Shown here: positions 43,302 to 51,140 of the stretch, in pieces
How positions within the stretch are numbered: the stretch's first letter is position 1
Layout: the number at the start of each line of letters is the position of its first letter
Source: Lachnospiraceae bacterium
Lineage (GTDB): Bacteria; Bacillota; Clostridia; Lachnospirales; Lachnospiraceae
Reading direction: 5' to 3'
Length of the DNA: 64,000 nucleotides
NCBI GenBank assembly: GCA_900752065.1
Contig: CAADTT010000136.1
Location: forward strand, 77,315 to 141,314
Program-made: the position numbers and the translations under genes
The notes under the pieces: model-generated
The model's input: the letters and a program-made list of their open reading frames with translations, nothing else
The model's database searches: none
What the model was told of the DNA's origin: nothing

Positions 43302-43721
43302 ATGATACAGATCATCGCAGGCAGAAAAGGAAAAGGTAAGACCAAACAGTTACTTGATAAGGTAAACGCAGAGATTAAAACCGCACACGGAAATATCGTT
43401 TATCTTGATAAGAGCAGCAAGCACATGTATGAGCTGAATAACAGAATCCGTTTAATTGATGTTTCAGAATTCAATCTTCAGAACAGTGATGAATTTATTG
43501 GATTTATCTGTGGATTGATCTCTCAGGATCATGATTTAGAGCAGATGTATCTGGACAGCTTTCTGAAAATTGCAAAGCTTGAGGATAAGAGTATTGAAGA
43601 GACACTGGTACGCTTAGAGGAGATCAGCGGAAAATATTCCGTCAACTTTGTATTAAGCATATCTCTGGACGAAATGGAATTACCTGAGAGCGCTAAGTCA
43701 AAGGTCATTATTTCATTGTAA
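43302..43721 (+). CDS. Small P-loop protein of unknown function (PilT-like annotation in relatives)
   Basis: The protein has 139 residues from ATG 43302, which follows AAAGGAGGAG. The Walker A motif is IIAGRKGKGKTKQLLDKV at the very N-terminus. The rest is predicted alpha/beta with a middle segment (EFNLQNSDEFIGFICGLIS) and ends in SLDEMELPESAKSKVIISL. Similar genes in Lachnospiraceae are sometimes labelled twitching motility or ATP-binding protein, but no pilus genes are near, so motility is not supported. It has its own strong promoter and terminator, so it is a single-gene unit. Confidence 0.78.
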   Translation: MIQIIAGRKGKGKTKQLLDKVNAEIKTAHGNIVYLDKSSKHMYELNNRIRLIDVSEFNLQNSDEFIGFICGLISQDHDLEQMYLDSFLKIAKLEDKSIEETLVRLEEISGKYSVNFVLSISLDEMELPESAKSKVIISL

Positions 43722-43749
43722 TACATATACACATTGTGTATCATGCAGG

Positions 43750-43773
43750 AAGGGCGCCGCTGGCGCCCTTTCT
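43750..43773 (+). terminator. Terminator of the P-loop protein gene
   Basis: AAGGGCGCC (43750-43758) and GGCGCCCTT (43762-43770) form a 9-bp perfect stem with a GCT loop, and a TCTT tail follows. It lies 28 nt after the stop. Confidence 0.8.
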
Positions 43774-43775
43774 TA

Positions 43776-43810
43776 TGCATAAGGACCTGCCACTGGCAGG
43801 TCCTTATGCA
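43776..43810. terminator. 16-bp perfect inverted repeat, likely bidirectional terminator
   Basis: The arms begin TGCATAAGGACCTGCC (43776-43791) and are repeated in inverted form at 43795-43810 around an ACT loop. It ends 2 nt before the stop of the minus-strand DUF378 gene. Read leftwards, the region after it is T-poor, so it may act mainly as a barrier together with the preceding stem-loop. Confidence 0.7.
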
Positions 43811-43812
43811 TC

Positions 43813-44025
43813 TTACTCTCTTCCCATGTTGCCAATGCGTCCATAGGCGCTGAGCATGTAGAGACCTGCCAGTCCTACCAGAGCATAAATGATTCTGGAT
43901 ATCCAGCTCATGTTTCCAAAAAGAAAGGCTACCAGGTCAAAATTGAAAAATCCGATGAGTCCCCAGTTTATAGCTCCGATGATAACGAGCGTCAGGCAGG
44001 TATAATCAAATCCTTTGCTGTTCAT
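43813..44025 (-). CDS. DUF378 family small membrane protein
   Basis: The protein has 70 residues when started at 44025, where AAGGAGG lies 8 nt upstream; a longer reading from 44172 crosses the promoter of the divergent gene. Two membrane helices are visible: CLTLVIIGAINWGLIGFF, with the family's Gly-Ala-Ile-Asn-Trp-Gly core, and WISRIIYALVGLAGLYML. A short basic tail follows. The family is widespread in Firmicutes and has no known function. It stands alone between two plus-strand genes. Confidence 0.82.
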   Translation of the reverse strand: MNSKGFDYTCLTLVIIGAINWGLIGFFNFDLVAFLFGNMSWISRIIYALVGLAGLYMLSAYGRIGNMGRE

Positions 44026-44113
44026 TGCAAATTCCTCCTTGTCATGTACTAATCCTATTTTCACCACATCTGGGATTTTTATTCCTGTTTGATGCATCAT
44101 TTTCTTTTTTTGG

Positions 44114-44142
44114 TTGTCCGTGCGCTTTAATCGTGGTAAAAT
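44114..44142 (+). promoter_or_regulatory. Promoter of the HlyD-ylmE-sepF-ylmH unit
   Basis: TTGTCC (44114-44119) and TAAAAT (44137-44142) are separated by 17 bp. The site lies 23 bp before the TTG start at 44166, with AAAAGGAGG in between. It overlaps the upstream side of the divergent DUF378 gene. Confidence 0.6.
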
Positions 44143-44165
44143 GGTCAGGAAAAGGAGGCTTTCAT

Positions 44166-45560
44166 TTGGCAAACAATAAGAAAAACAAGATTATTCCATA
44201 TAAACGATACCGTTTTGTGAATATAGGTACAGTTATGTTCGGTGTCCTGTTTGTGTATATGGTGATCTGTCTGGTTATGTATCTGACGACAGATCATGTG
44301 ACGGCTTACGAAGTGACAGCAGGGCCTCTTTCCGGAAATTACCGTTATACAGCGCTGGCCTTAAAAACAGAGACGGTAGTGAAGGCGGAACAGAGCGGTA
44401 CCGTAAGCTATTACGCCAGAGAAGGCGGCAAGGTAGGAAAAGGGAACAGTGTCTGTTCAATTGATGAGACGGGCAAGATGGCTGATGTTGCGGCAAGTGC
44501 AGAGAAAGAGCTGACGGATGGCGCAGATGAAGAAATGCTTTCAAAAATCCGTAGCGATATGTCCTCCTTTGCTTCAAATTATGATGCCATGTCTTATCAG
44601 AGCGTTTATAATTTCAAATCGGATGTAGAGAGCAGCATTTTGGAACTGACCAGCGAAAAAGCGCTTTCCGACCTGACAGACAGCCAGGGCAGTACTTCGA
44701 GCATGGTAGACTTATGTACAGCACCGAAAGAAGGAATTGTGGTCTACTCTGTTGACGGCTATGAAAAGCTGCAGGCGGAGGATGTGAAAAATTCTGATTT
44801 TGATTTGAAAAATTACCAGAAGAAAAATCTGAGACTGAATAAAAAGGTGTCTAACGGCGCTGATCTCTATAAGCTGCTGACGGACGAGAACTGGTCGCTG
44901 ATCTTCCCGCTCGACCAAAAAACGTCTGCAGAATTTTCAGACAAGTCGTCTGTGCGTTTTCGCTTTCTGAAAGACGGAACGACTTTTAACGGAGATTTTT
45001 CAGTTCTAAAAAATAAAGACGGATATTTTGGAAAGATCGATATGAATACCTCTCTGATCCGGTATTCTTCTGACCGTTTCCTTGAGATTGAACTGGTACT
45101 CAGCCGGAAGACCGGGCTTAAAATTCCGAATTCAGCGATTGCAAAAAAGGTCTTTTATAAGATACCAAAAGAGTTTGCACTGTATGAGGAGGAAAATCCC
45201 AAGGAGATCAGCATTATCAAGCAGGTTAAAAAGAAGGACGGCTCAGCGTCTGCAAAATATATTACGGCAACCATATATAAAGAGGATAAATCCTGTTTCC
45301 TGGTAGACAGTTCTCTTTTCGAGGAAGGGGATGTGATTTTGATGGAAAAGTCATCAAAACAGTATCTCATTAGCGACAGTGAGACTTTAGAGGGCGTCTA
45401 CAACATTAACAAAGGGTATGCCGTATTCCGGGAGATTACGGTGGTGGACGAGAACGAAGAATACTGTATTGTCGAGGAGGGAACAACCTTTGGACTTTCC
45501 CAGTACGATCACATTGCACTGGATGCGTCGACAGTGGAAGATCAGGATATTATATTTTAA
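44166..45560 (+). CDS. HlyD-like membrane-anchored protein of a division gene cluster
   Basis: The protein has 464 residues from TTG 44166, preceded by AAAGGAGG. One N-terminal membrane segment (MFGVLFVYMVICLVMYL) is followed by an extracytoplasmic part with a lipoyl/barrel-sandwich-like stretch (VKAEQSGTVSYYAREGGKVG and GNSVCSIDETG), a helical hairpin region (residues about 100-180) and beta-rich domains. It resembles efflux adaptor proteins, yet no ABC exporter is near. It precedes ylmE and sepF, so a role in envelope or division is more likely than export (inference). Confidence 0.75.
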   Translation: MANNKKNKIIPYKRYRFVNIGTVMFGVLFVYMVICLVMYLTTDHVTAYEVTAGPLSGNYRYTALALKTETVVKAEQSGTVSYYAREGGKVGKGNSVCSIDETGKMADVAASAEKELTDGADEEMLSKIRSDMSSFASNYDAMSYQSVYNFKSDVESSILELTSEKALSDLTDSQGSTSSMVDLCTAPKEGIVVYSVDGYEKLQAEDVKNSDFDLKNYQKKNLRLNKKVSNGADLYKLLTDENWSLIFPLDQKTSAEFSDKSSVRFRFLKDGTTFNGDFSVLKNKDGYFGKIDMNTSLIRYSSDRFLEIELVLSRKTGLKIPNSAIAKKVFYKIPKEFALYEEENPKEISIIKQVKKKDGSASAKYITATIYKEDKSCFLVDSSLFEEGDVILMEKSSKQYLISDSETLEGVYNINKGYAVFREITVVDENEEYCIVEEGTTFGLSQYDHIALDASTVEDQDIIF

Positions 45561-45604
45561 TCGATGGCAAAGCCGCCATCTGGTTATGAGCAGGAGGAAT
45601 AAAT

Positions 45605-46300
45605 ATGGTTAAGGAAAATCTGGAAGAGGTAGAGCGGAAGATTTGTGCCGCATGTGAGAAAAGCGGAAGGAAGCGGGAGGAGGTCTGCCTGATATCTGTC
45701 AGTAAAACAAAGCCTGTTCCAATGCTGGAGGAGGCCTACGAAGCCGGCAGCCGTGATTTCGGAGAAAATAAGCCGCAGGAATTAAAGGAAAAATATGAAA
45801 TTCTCCCGAAAGATATCCGATGGCATATGATCGGACATTTGCAGAGGAATAAAGTAAAATATATTATTGATAAGGCATGTATGATTCATTCTGTGGACTC
45901 GGAGAGGCTGGCAGAGGCAATCAGCCAGGAGGCTGGCAAGAGGGGAATCATCATGCCGGTTTTGGTCGAAGTAAACATCGCGCGGGAGGAATCAAAATTC
46001 GGGATTTTTGAGGAGGATGTGATCCCATTCATTCAAAAAATATCACAATTACCGAACATTCGAGTGGAAGGTCTGATGACAATTGCTCCTTTTGTGGAGG
46101 ATGCCGAAGAAAACCGGATATTTTTTAGAAAATTAAGAAATTTATATGTTGACATCAAAAGCAAAAACATTGATAATGTATCTATGTGCAATTTAAGCAT
46201 GGGTATGACAGGGGATTATCAGGTCGCGATTGAAGAAGGCGCCACGATGGTGCGGGTCGGGACAGGAATCTTCGGTGAAAGAAATTATAATTTAACGTAA
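45605..46300 (+). CDS. ylmE: PLP homeostasis protein YlmE/YggS
   Basis: The 231-residue single-domain PLP-binding TIM barrel controls cellular pyridoxal phosphate and has no known enzyme activity. The cofactor lysine lies in ISVSKTKPVPMLEEAYEAG; other signatures are RDFGENKPQELKEKYE, WHMIGHLQRNKVKYI, and near the C-terminus LSMGMTGDYQVAIEEGATMV and RVGTGIFGERNY. AGCAGGAGGAAT precedes the ATG. The position directly before sepF is conserved across Gram-positive bacteria. Confidence 0.94.
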   Translation: MVKENLEEVERKICAACEKSGRKREEVCLISVSKTKPVPMLEEAYEAGSRDFGENKPQELKEKYEILPKDIRWHMIGHLQRNKVKYIIDKACMIHSVDSERLAEAISQEAGKRGIIMPVLVEVNIAREESKFGIFEEDVIPFIQKISQLPNIRVEGLMTIAPFVEDAEENRIFFRKLRNLYVDIKSKNIDNVSMCNLSMGMTGDYQVAIEEGATMVRVGTGIFGERNYNLT

Positions 46301-46338
46301 CAGAATAGGATACGGAAAAGGACCGTTCCTGAAATAAA

Positions 46339-46352
46339 CCGCAAAATTGCGG
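46339..46352 (+). other. Short hairpin before sepF
   Basis: CCGCA and TGCGG arms close an AAAT loop just upstream of the CTGGAGGTAAG ribosome site of sepF. It is too small for a terminator without a T-run, but it could modulate translation or mRNA processing. Confidence 0.35.
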
Positions 46353-46367
46353 TACTGGAGGTAAGAA

Positions 46368-46949
46368 ATGGGAGTACTTGACAGATTTTTAAACGCCATG
46401 AAATTGAATGATGATGATGGGTTTGATGATGACGATTTCCTGGATGATGAAATAGATGAGGATTATGAAGAAGAGCGTCCGGCTAAGAGACGTATTTTTA
46501 AGAAGCCAGAGTTGGAGGATGACTTTGACGATTACGAGGAGGCTCCTTCCCGCAAGGCGAAAGCGCAGCCGAAACCAAAGGTTCGTCAGCCAAAGCAGCA
46601 GACGGTATCTGCTTCATCCAGCAATAAGATTTCTCCAATGCGTCCAAAAAAATCCGGCGGCATGGAAGTCTGTGTGATCAAGCCGCATACGATGGAGGAT
46701 GCCCGTGAGATTACAGAAACCCTTCTGGCTAACTGTACGGTTGTTCTGAATATGGAGGGACTTGAGGTAGACATTGCACAGAGAATCATTGACTTTGCTT
46801 CCGGTTCTTGTTATGCAGTGAATGGAAACCTGCAGAAGATCAGCAGTTTTATTTTTATCATTACACCATCCACGGTGGATATCTCCGGAGATTTTCAGCA
46901 GATTCTGAACGGTGCTTTTGAAGTGCCTTCTATGCAGTCCAGTTATTAA
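46368..46949 (+). CDS. sepF: Cell division protein SepF
   Basis: SepF is an FtsZ-binding membrane anchor that bundles FtsZ and assists septum formation. Of 193 residues, the N-terminal amphipathic membrane anchor is MGVLDRFLNAMKL; residues 14-90 are acidic and then basic linker (runs of Asp); the C-terminal globular domain contains VCVIKPHTMEDAREITETLL, VVLNMEGLEVDIAQRIIDFA and SGSCYAVNGNLQKIS. It lies 67 nt after ylmE and 8 nt before ylmH. Confidence 0.95.
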   Translation: MGVLDRFLNAMKLNDDDGFDDDDFLDDEIDEDYEEERPAKRRIFKKPELEDDFDDYEEAPSRKAKAQPKPKVRQPKQQTVSASSSNKISPMRPKKSGGMEVCVIKPHTMEDAREITETLLANCTVVLNMEGLEVDIAQRIIDFASGSCYAVNGNLQKISSFIFIITPSTVDISGDFQQILNGAFEVPSMQSSY

Positions 46950-46957
46950 AGGCGTTT

Positions 46958-47734
46958 ATGGATAAAAGTGAAGAGATGTTCCAGAAGCATATTCTGGATT
47001 TGGCTGATGCAGCCCATCAGAGAGGAATCGCAGTATTTTCAGATTTTATGAATCTGAATGAATTGAATATTTTTCATAATACAGTCCAGAAGTTTTCCTA
47101 TATCCGGTGGACATCTTTTGGAGGTTATGAATCCGCAGAGCGTCAGATAGCAGCTTTTCTTCCTGATGCTCTTTGTTATGAGGAAAAAACAGTTCTTTCG
47201 GCAGAAGAGTATCCGATTTCCTGTCTGGAAATCCGTCCATTGAATCGGAAATTTTCGGATAAACTAAGCCATCGGGATTATCTGGGAGCGATCTTAAATC
47301 TGGGGATCGACAGACCTAAGGTGGGAGACATTCTGGTGGAAGATTCATGTGCCTATGTGTTCTGCAGGGACAATCTGGCAGATTTTATTGCCGGGGAGCT
47401 GACACGTATCCGCCATACGTCTGTTCTATGCAGACAAGTTCCGATGGGGGATTTTTCCTATGCGCCAAAGACAGAGAATATTCGGGGAACTGTGGCGTCC
47501 GTTCGTTTGGACAGTGTGCTGGCTCTGGCATTTCGTTCATCGAGAAGCAGCCTTGTGGGACTGATCGAGGGCGGGAAGGTCTTTGTAAATGGAAAAATGG
47601 TGGTTTCCAATGGATATAATTTAAAGGAAAACGATATCATATCTGCCCGGGGGCTTGGAAAGTTTCGCTACCTGGGAATGACAGCACAGACAAAAAAAGG
47701 GCGCTGCTATGTAGAAATTGAAAAATATGTGTAA
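46958..47734 (+). CDS. ylmH: YlmH-type S4-domain RNA-binding protein
   Basis: The 258-residue protein has an N-terminal alpha/beta region (VFSDFMNLNELNIFHNTVQK, YESAERQIAAFLPDAL, PKVGDILVEDSCAYVFC). The S4 domain follows at about residues 183-245 (LDSVLALAFRSSRSSLVGLI, EGGKVFVNGKMVVSNGYNLK). In B. subtilis YlmH is linked to ribosome rescue and shares the sepF neighbourhood. No ylmG is present between sepF and ylmH, unlike in Bacillus. The classical divIVA that often follows is replaced here by aroB. Confidence 0.9.
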   Translation: MDKSEEMFQKHILDLADAAHQRGIAVFSDFMNLNELNIFHNTVQKFSYIRWTSFGGYESAERQIAAFLPDALCYEEKTVLSAEEYPISCLEIRPLNRKFSDKLSHRDYLGAILNLGIDRPKVGDILVEDSCAYVFCRDNLADFIAGELTRIRHTSVLCRQVPMGDFSYAPKTENIRGTVASVRLDSVLALAFRSSRSSLVGLIEGGKVFVNGKMVVSNGYNLKENDIISARGLGKFRYLGMTAQTKKGRCYVEIEKYV

Positions 47735-47740
47735 CTATTC

Positions 47741-47823
47741 AGCACAGGTCGAAGCACTTGCTGCTGAGACCGTAAGAACATGATGGGGGAGTGCAAAATC
47801 CCATCGTCGAAGACGATTTTATC
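47741..47823 (+). promoter_or_regulatory. Structured leader before aroB, possible attenuator
   Basis: Three hairpins can be drawn. P1 (47747-47771): GGTC/GACC and AGCA/TGCT helices separated by opposed GA-GA, with loop CTTGC. P2: GATGGG (47782-47787) with CCCATC (47800-47805). P3: ATCGTC (47803-47808) with GACGAT (47812-47817), loop GAA, then TTTT. P2 and P3 share bases 47803-47805, so they compete. TTGC in loop 1 is complementary to GCAA in loop 2. P3 ends directly before the CTGGAGG site of aroB. The P3 T-run is short, so it could be a weak terminator or a translational control element. No known riboswitch class was recognised. Confidence 0.4.
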
Positions 47824-47834
47824 TGGAGGAAGTC

Positions 47835-48956
47835 ATGAAGAAAGAGAACGTGCGCATGTGCATACCGGTAAAGAAGGACAAGGAACTGGCTTATCATATT
47901 TATCTGGAGGAGTCCTTCGGGAAGCTTCCGGAATATCTGGAAAGCCTTGATGTAAAGAACCGCAGACTGTGTATCGTTACAGATTCTACGGTGGACGGGT
48001 TTTATGGCAATGAGCTGGAGGAGCTGCTTGGCGGACTGTGTGCAAAGGTGACACGGTTCGTATTTCCGGCGGGAGAGGCCAGCAAGACGCTGGATACCGT
48101 AAGGAATCTCTATGAGCACCTGATCCTGAACCATTTTGACCGAAAGGATATGCTGGTGGCTTTGGGCGGCGGTGTCGTAGGCGACCTGACCGGCTATGGG
48201 GCTGCGACTTATCTGCGGGGCATTGATTTTATTCAGGTGCCGACAACCCTGCTCTCTCAGGTAGACAGCAGCATTGGCGGGAAGACGGGCGTGGATTTTG
48301 ATGCCTACAAAAACATGGTGGGGGCGTTCCATCAGCCAAAGCTTGTCTATATGAATGTAAATACGCTTCATACGCTGAGTGATGAGCAGTTTTTCTGCGG
48401 CATGGGAGAGATTCTCAAGCATGGGCTGATTAAAGATGCTTCTTATTATGAGTGGACGATCGAGCATATGTCCGAAATCTGCGAGCGTGATCTTCCTACA
48501 TTAAAAGCAATGATTTCCGCAAGCTGCGAGATCAAGCGGGCTGTTGTGGAGAAGGATCCTACGGAAAAGGGAGAAAGGGCATTGCTGAACTTTGGTCATA
48601 CAATTGGACATGCCATCGAGAAGCTGATGGATTTTAAAATGCTTCACGGGCAATGCGTAGCGCTGGGATATGTGGCAGCGGCATACATATCCTATAAGAG
48701 AGAATTGTTAAGCGCAGAAGAGTTTTTCGAGATACGCGATATGAATGTGGGTTTTGATCTGCCGATTTCCTTTTCAGGTCTGGATAATGAGAAGATTATT
48801 GAAACCACAAAGTCAGACAAGAAGATGGAGGCCGGGAAGATCAAGTTTGTACTTTTGAAAGGCATTGGCAAAGCCTATATTGACAGGACGGTAACTGATG
48901 ATGAGATGCGGGATGCACTGAATTATCTGAATGCAGACTGTCACTTGATGGATTAG
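47835..48956 (+). CDS. aroB: 3-dehydroquinate synthase
   Basis: AroB makes 3-dehydroquinate from DAHP, the second step of the shikimate pathway, using NAD and a divalent metal. The protein has 373 residues, with FPAGEASKTLDTVRNLYEHL, the NAD-binding LVALGGGVVGDLTGYGAATY, the VPTTLLSQVDSSIGGKTGVD signature and the metal-binding LNFGHTIGHAIEKL. The other aro genes are not in the window. Position between ylmH and lspA is unusual and may explain why it has its own leader. Confidence 0.95.
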   Translation: MKKENVRMCIPVKKDKELAYHIYLEESFGKLPEYLESLDVKNRRLCIVTDSTVDGFYGNELEELLGGLCAKVTRFVFPAGEASKTLDTVRNLYEHLILNHFDRKDMLVALGGGVVGDLTGYGAATYLRGIDFIQVPTTLLSQVDSSIGGKTGVDFDAYKNMVGAFHQPKLVYMNVNTLHTLSDEQFFCGMGEILKHGLIKDASYYEWTIEHMSEICERDLPTLKAMISASCEIKRAVVEKDPTEKGERALLNFGHTIGHAIEKLMDFKMLHGQCVALGYVAAAYISYKRELLSAEEFFEIRDMNVGFDLPISFSGLDNEKIIETTKSDKKMEAGKIKFVLLKGIGKAYIDRTVTDDEMRDALNYLNADCHLMD

Positions 48957-48976
48957 ATACGGAATTGAGGTTTAAA

Positions 48977-49498
48977 ATGAAGGATAGAAAAGTTACCGGT
49001 CAGCAGATCATGGCTGGCCTTGCAGGAGTGATCCTGCTGACTGTGATTGATCAGTTGACAAAACTTTGGGCAATCCGTGCACTGAAGGATCAGCCGTCTG
49101 TCGTATGGATAAAAGGTGTGTTTGAGCTGCAATACCTGGAAAACAGAGGGGCAGCCTTTGGGCTGATGCAGAATCAGCGCTGGCTGTTTCTGATCAGTGT
49201 GATCCTGGTGGTAACCGCCGCATGTTATTTTTATTACCGGCTGCCTGCAGACAGGCGATACACGCCGCTGCGGATGATTGCCGCAGCCCTGGTGGCCGGG
49301 GCGGTGGGAAATGCTATTGACAGGGTGTGCCGGGGATTTGTAGTAGACTTTTTCTATTTTTCCCTGATTGACTTCCCTGTTTTTAATGTGGCGGATATTT
49401 ATGTGACTGTTTCTTTGGCCTGCTTCCTGCTTTTGTTTTTCATTTATTATAAGGAGGAAGATTTTCAGTGCCTGTCGTTAAAAAAGAATAAGGAGTAA
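48977..49498 (+). CDS. lspA: Signal peptidase II (prolipoprotein)
   Basis: LspA cleaves the signal of diacylglyceryl prolipoproteins before the lipidated cysteine. The 173-residue protein has four membrane segments and the two catalytic aspartates in NAIDRVCRGFVVDFFYF and FNVADIYVTVS, plus LENRGAAFGLMQNQRWLFL. ATG 48977 follows ATTGAGGTTT; a TTG at 48965 would add four residues. It serves the lipoproteins predicted at 7177-7938 and 58059-60254 among others. rluD follows after 11 nt, as in most Firmicutes. Confidence 0.95.
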   Translation: MKDRKVTGQQIMAGLAGVILLTVIDQLTKLWAIRALKDQPSVVWIKGVFELQYLENRGAAFGLMQNQRWLFLISVILVVTAACYFYYRLPADRRYTPLRMIAAALVAGAVGNAIDRVCRGFVVDFFYFSLIDFPVFNVADIYVTVSLACFLLLFFIYYKEEDFQCLSLKKNKE

Positions 49499-49509
49499 CC
49501 GATCATTTT

Positions 49510-50424
49510 ATGGAACAGAAAAAGATTTGTGTACCGGAGTCCGCCTCCGGGCAGAGAATTGATAAATTTCTTTCTGATTTCCTGGACGGACAGTCCCGCT
49601 CTTACCTTCAGAAACTTGTGAAGGAAGGGCGGGTTTTCGTACAGGGAAAATCAGTGAAGGCGAACTACAGGATAGCGGAAGGGGAGGAAATCAGACTGGA
49701 GATCCCCGAACTGGAGGAGCCGGACATCCTGCCGGAAAATATTCCGCTGGATATCATTTACGAGGATGACGACCTTCTGGTGGTCAATAAGCCGAAAGGC
49801 ATGGTGGTACACCCGAGTGCAGGGCATTACAGCGGCACGCTGGTCAATGCACTGCTGTATCATTGTGCAGGAAACCTGTCGGGCATCAATGGCGTGCTGC
49901 GTCCCGGAATCGTCCACCGCATCGATATGGACACGACGGGGAGTCTGGTGGTGTGTAAAAATGATTTTTCTCACAACAGCCTTGCAGAGCAGCTCAAGAT
50001 CCATTCAATATCCAGAAGATACCGCGCTATCGTACACGGGGTGCTGAAGGAGGATGAGGGGACTGTGGAGGCGCCTATCGGCCGTCATCCGGTGGACAGG
50101 AAAAAGATGGCGGTGAATTACAAGAACGGAAAAGAAGCGGTGACCCACTACCGCGTTCTGGAGCATTTTCGGCAGTACACATATATTGAGTGTCGGCTTG
50201 AGACGGGAAGAACCCATCAGATCCGCGTACATATGGCGAGTATCGGATACCCCTTGCTGGGAGACGCCGTATATGGACCATCCAGGTGCCCTTTTAAGCT
50301 TCAGGGACAAACTCTCCATGCACAGGTTTTAGGCTTTTTACACCCCCGTACAGGGGCTTATATGGAGTTTGAAGCGCCGCTACCGGAGTATTTTTCAGAG
50401 CTGCTCCGAAAGCTTCAAAAGTGA
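49510..50424 (+). CDS. rluD: RluA-family 23S rRNA pseudouridine synthase (RluD type)
   Basis: The 304-residue protein has an N-terminal S4 domain (QRIDKFLSDFLDGQSRSYLQ) and a pseudouridine synthase domain with IIYEDDDLLVVNKPKGMVVH and the catalytic Asp in RIDMDTTGSLVVCKN, followed by RLETGRTHQIRVHMASIGYP. RluD-type enzymes modify positions in helix 69 of 23S rRNA; the target here is inferred from overall similarity and from the conserved lspA neighbour. Target choice among RluA, RluC and RluD cannot be settled from sequence reading alone. Confidence 0.9.
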   Translation: MEQKKICVPESASGQRIDKFLSDFLDGQSRSYLQKLVKEGRVFVQGKSVKANYRIAEGEEIRLEIPELEEPDILPENIPLDIIYEDDDLLVVNKPKGMVVHPSAGHYSGTLVNALLYHCAGNLSGINGVLRPGIVHRIDMDTTGSLVVCKNDFSHNSLAEQLKIHSISRRYRAIVHGVLKEDEGTVEAPIGRHPVDRKKMAVNYKNGKEAVTHYRVLEHFRQYTYIECRLETGRTHQIRVHMASIGYPLLGDAVYGPSRCPFKLQGQTLHAQVLGFLHPRTGAYMEFEAPLPEYFSELLRKLQK

Positions 50425-50449
50425 AATTGGTAAAATGTCATAAAAAAGA

Positions 50450-50478
50450 TGTACATTCTGACGGAAATGTTATATACT
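50450..50478 (+). promoter_or_regulatory. Possible promoter of the cytidylate-kinase-like/dtd pair
   Basis: TGTACA (50450-50455) and TATACT (50473-50478) are 17 bp apart, 33 bp upstream of the ATG at 50511. A short inverted repeat (ATTCT/AGAAT, about 50479-50493) follows at the likely transcription start. The -35 match is weak. Confidence 0.4.
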
Positions 50479-50510
50479 ATTCTTATACAGAATGAAAGGA
50501 AGTGGAAGAT

Positions 50511-51140
50511 ATGGCATGTAAATCAGTAATTACAATAGGACGGCAGTATGGAAGCGGCGGGCATGAGATTGGAAAGAGGCTGGCCGCGGAGTTAGGGATT
50601 CCGTGTTATGATAAAGAGCTTCTGGACAGGGCATCAAAAGAAAGCGGTCTGTGCAAAGAACTTTTTGAAAATCATGATGAAAAGCCTACGAACAGTTTTC
50701 TGTATTCTCTAGTCATGGATACCTACTCTATGGGATATTCCTCCCCGGCTCTTGCAGAGATGCCGATCAACCATAAGATCTTTCTGGCACAGTTTAATAC
50801 GATCCAGCAGATTGCCCGGGAAGGCTCCTGTGTCATCGTAGGGCGGTGCGCAGACTATGCTCTGGCAGAGTTTCCGAATCTTATTTCTATCTTTATTTAT
50901 GCGGATATGGACAAAAAAGTGGAGAGGATCATGTCGGAATATGACCTGACAATGGCTAAGGCAAAAGAGAGGATCATCAAGACCGATAAAAGGCGCGCCA
51001 GCTATTATAACTATTATTCCAGTAAGAGATGGGGAGAGGCTTCCGGATATAATCTCTGTGTGAGCAGCAGTGTGATGGGGATAGACAGAACCGTGCAGTT
51101 TCTGAAAAACTATGTTGAGCTGAGAGAGGCAGAAGGATGA
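50511..51140 (+). CDS. Cytidylate kinase-like P-loop protein
   Basis: The 209-residue protein starts at ATG 50511 behind AAAGGAAG; GTG 50502 is too close to that site. The P-loop is TIGRQYGSGGHEIGKRLAAE, followed by IPCYDKELLDRASKESGL, a mobile middle stretch and GSCVIVGRCADYAL and RIIKTDKRRASYYNYYSS. This family resembles Cmk but is distinct from the main CMP kinase; the substrate is not known. It overlaps dtd by 4 bp (ATGA). Confidence 0.85.
   Translation: MACKSVITIGRQYGSGGHEIGKRLAAELGIPCYDKELLDRASKESGLCKELFENHDEKPTNSFLYSLVMDTYSMGYSSPALAEMPINHKIFLAQFNTIQQIAREGSCVIVGRCADYALAEFPNLISIFIYADMDKKVERIMSEYDLTMAKAKERIIKTDKRRASYYNYYSSKRWGEASGYNLCVSSSVMGIDRTVQFLKNYVELREAEG

Noticed and set aside
47735..47834. 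T-box or other known riboswitch before aroB
   Set aside because: No T-box core motif, specifier loop or known riboswitch signature was found; the element is too short for a T-box.
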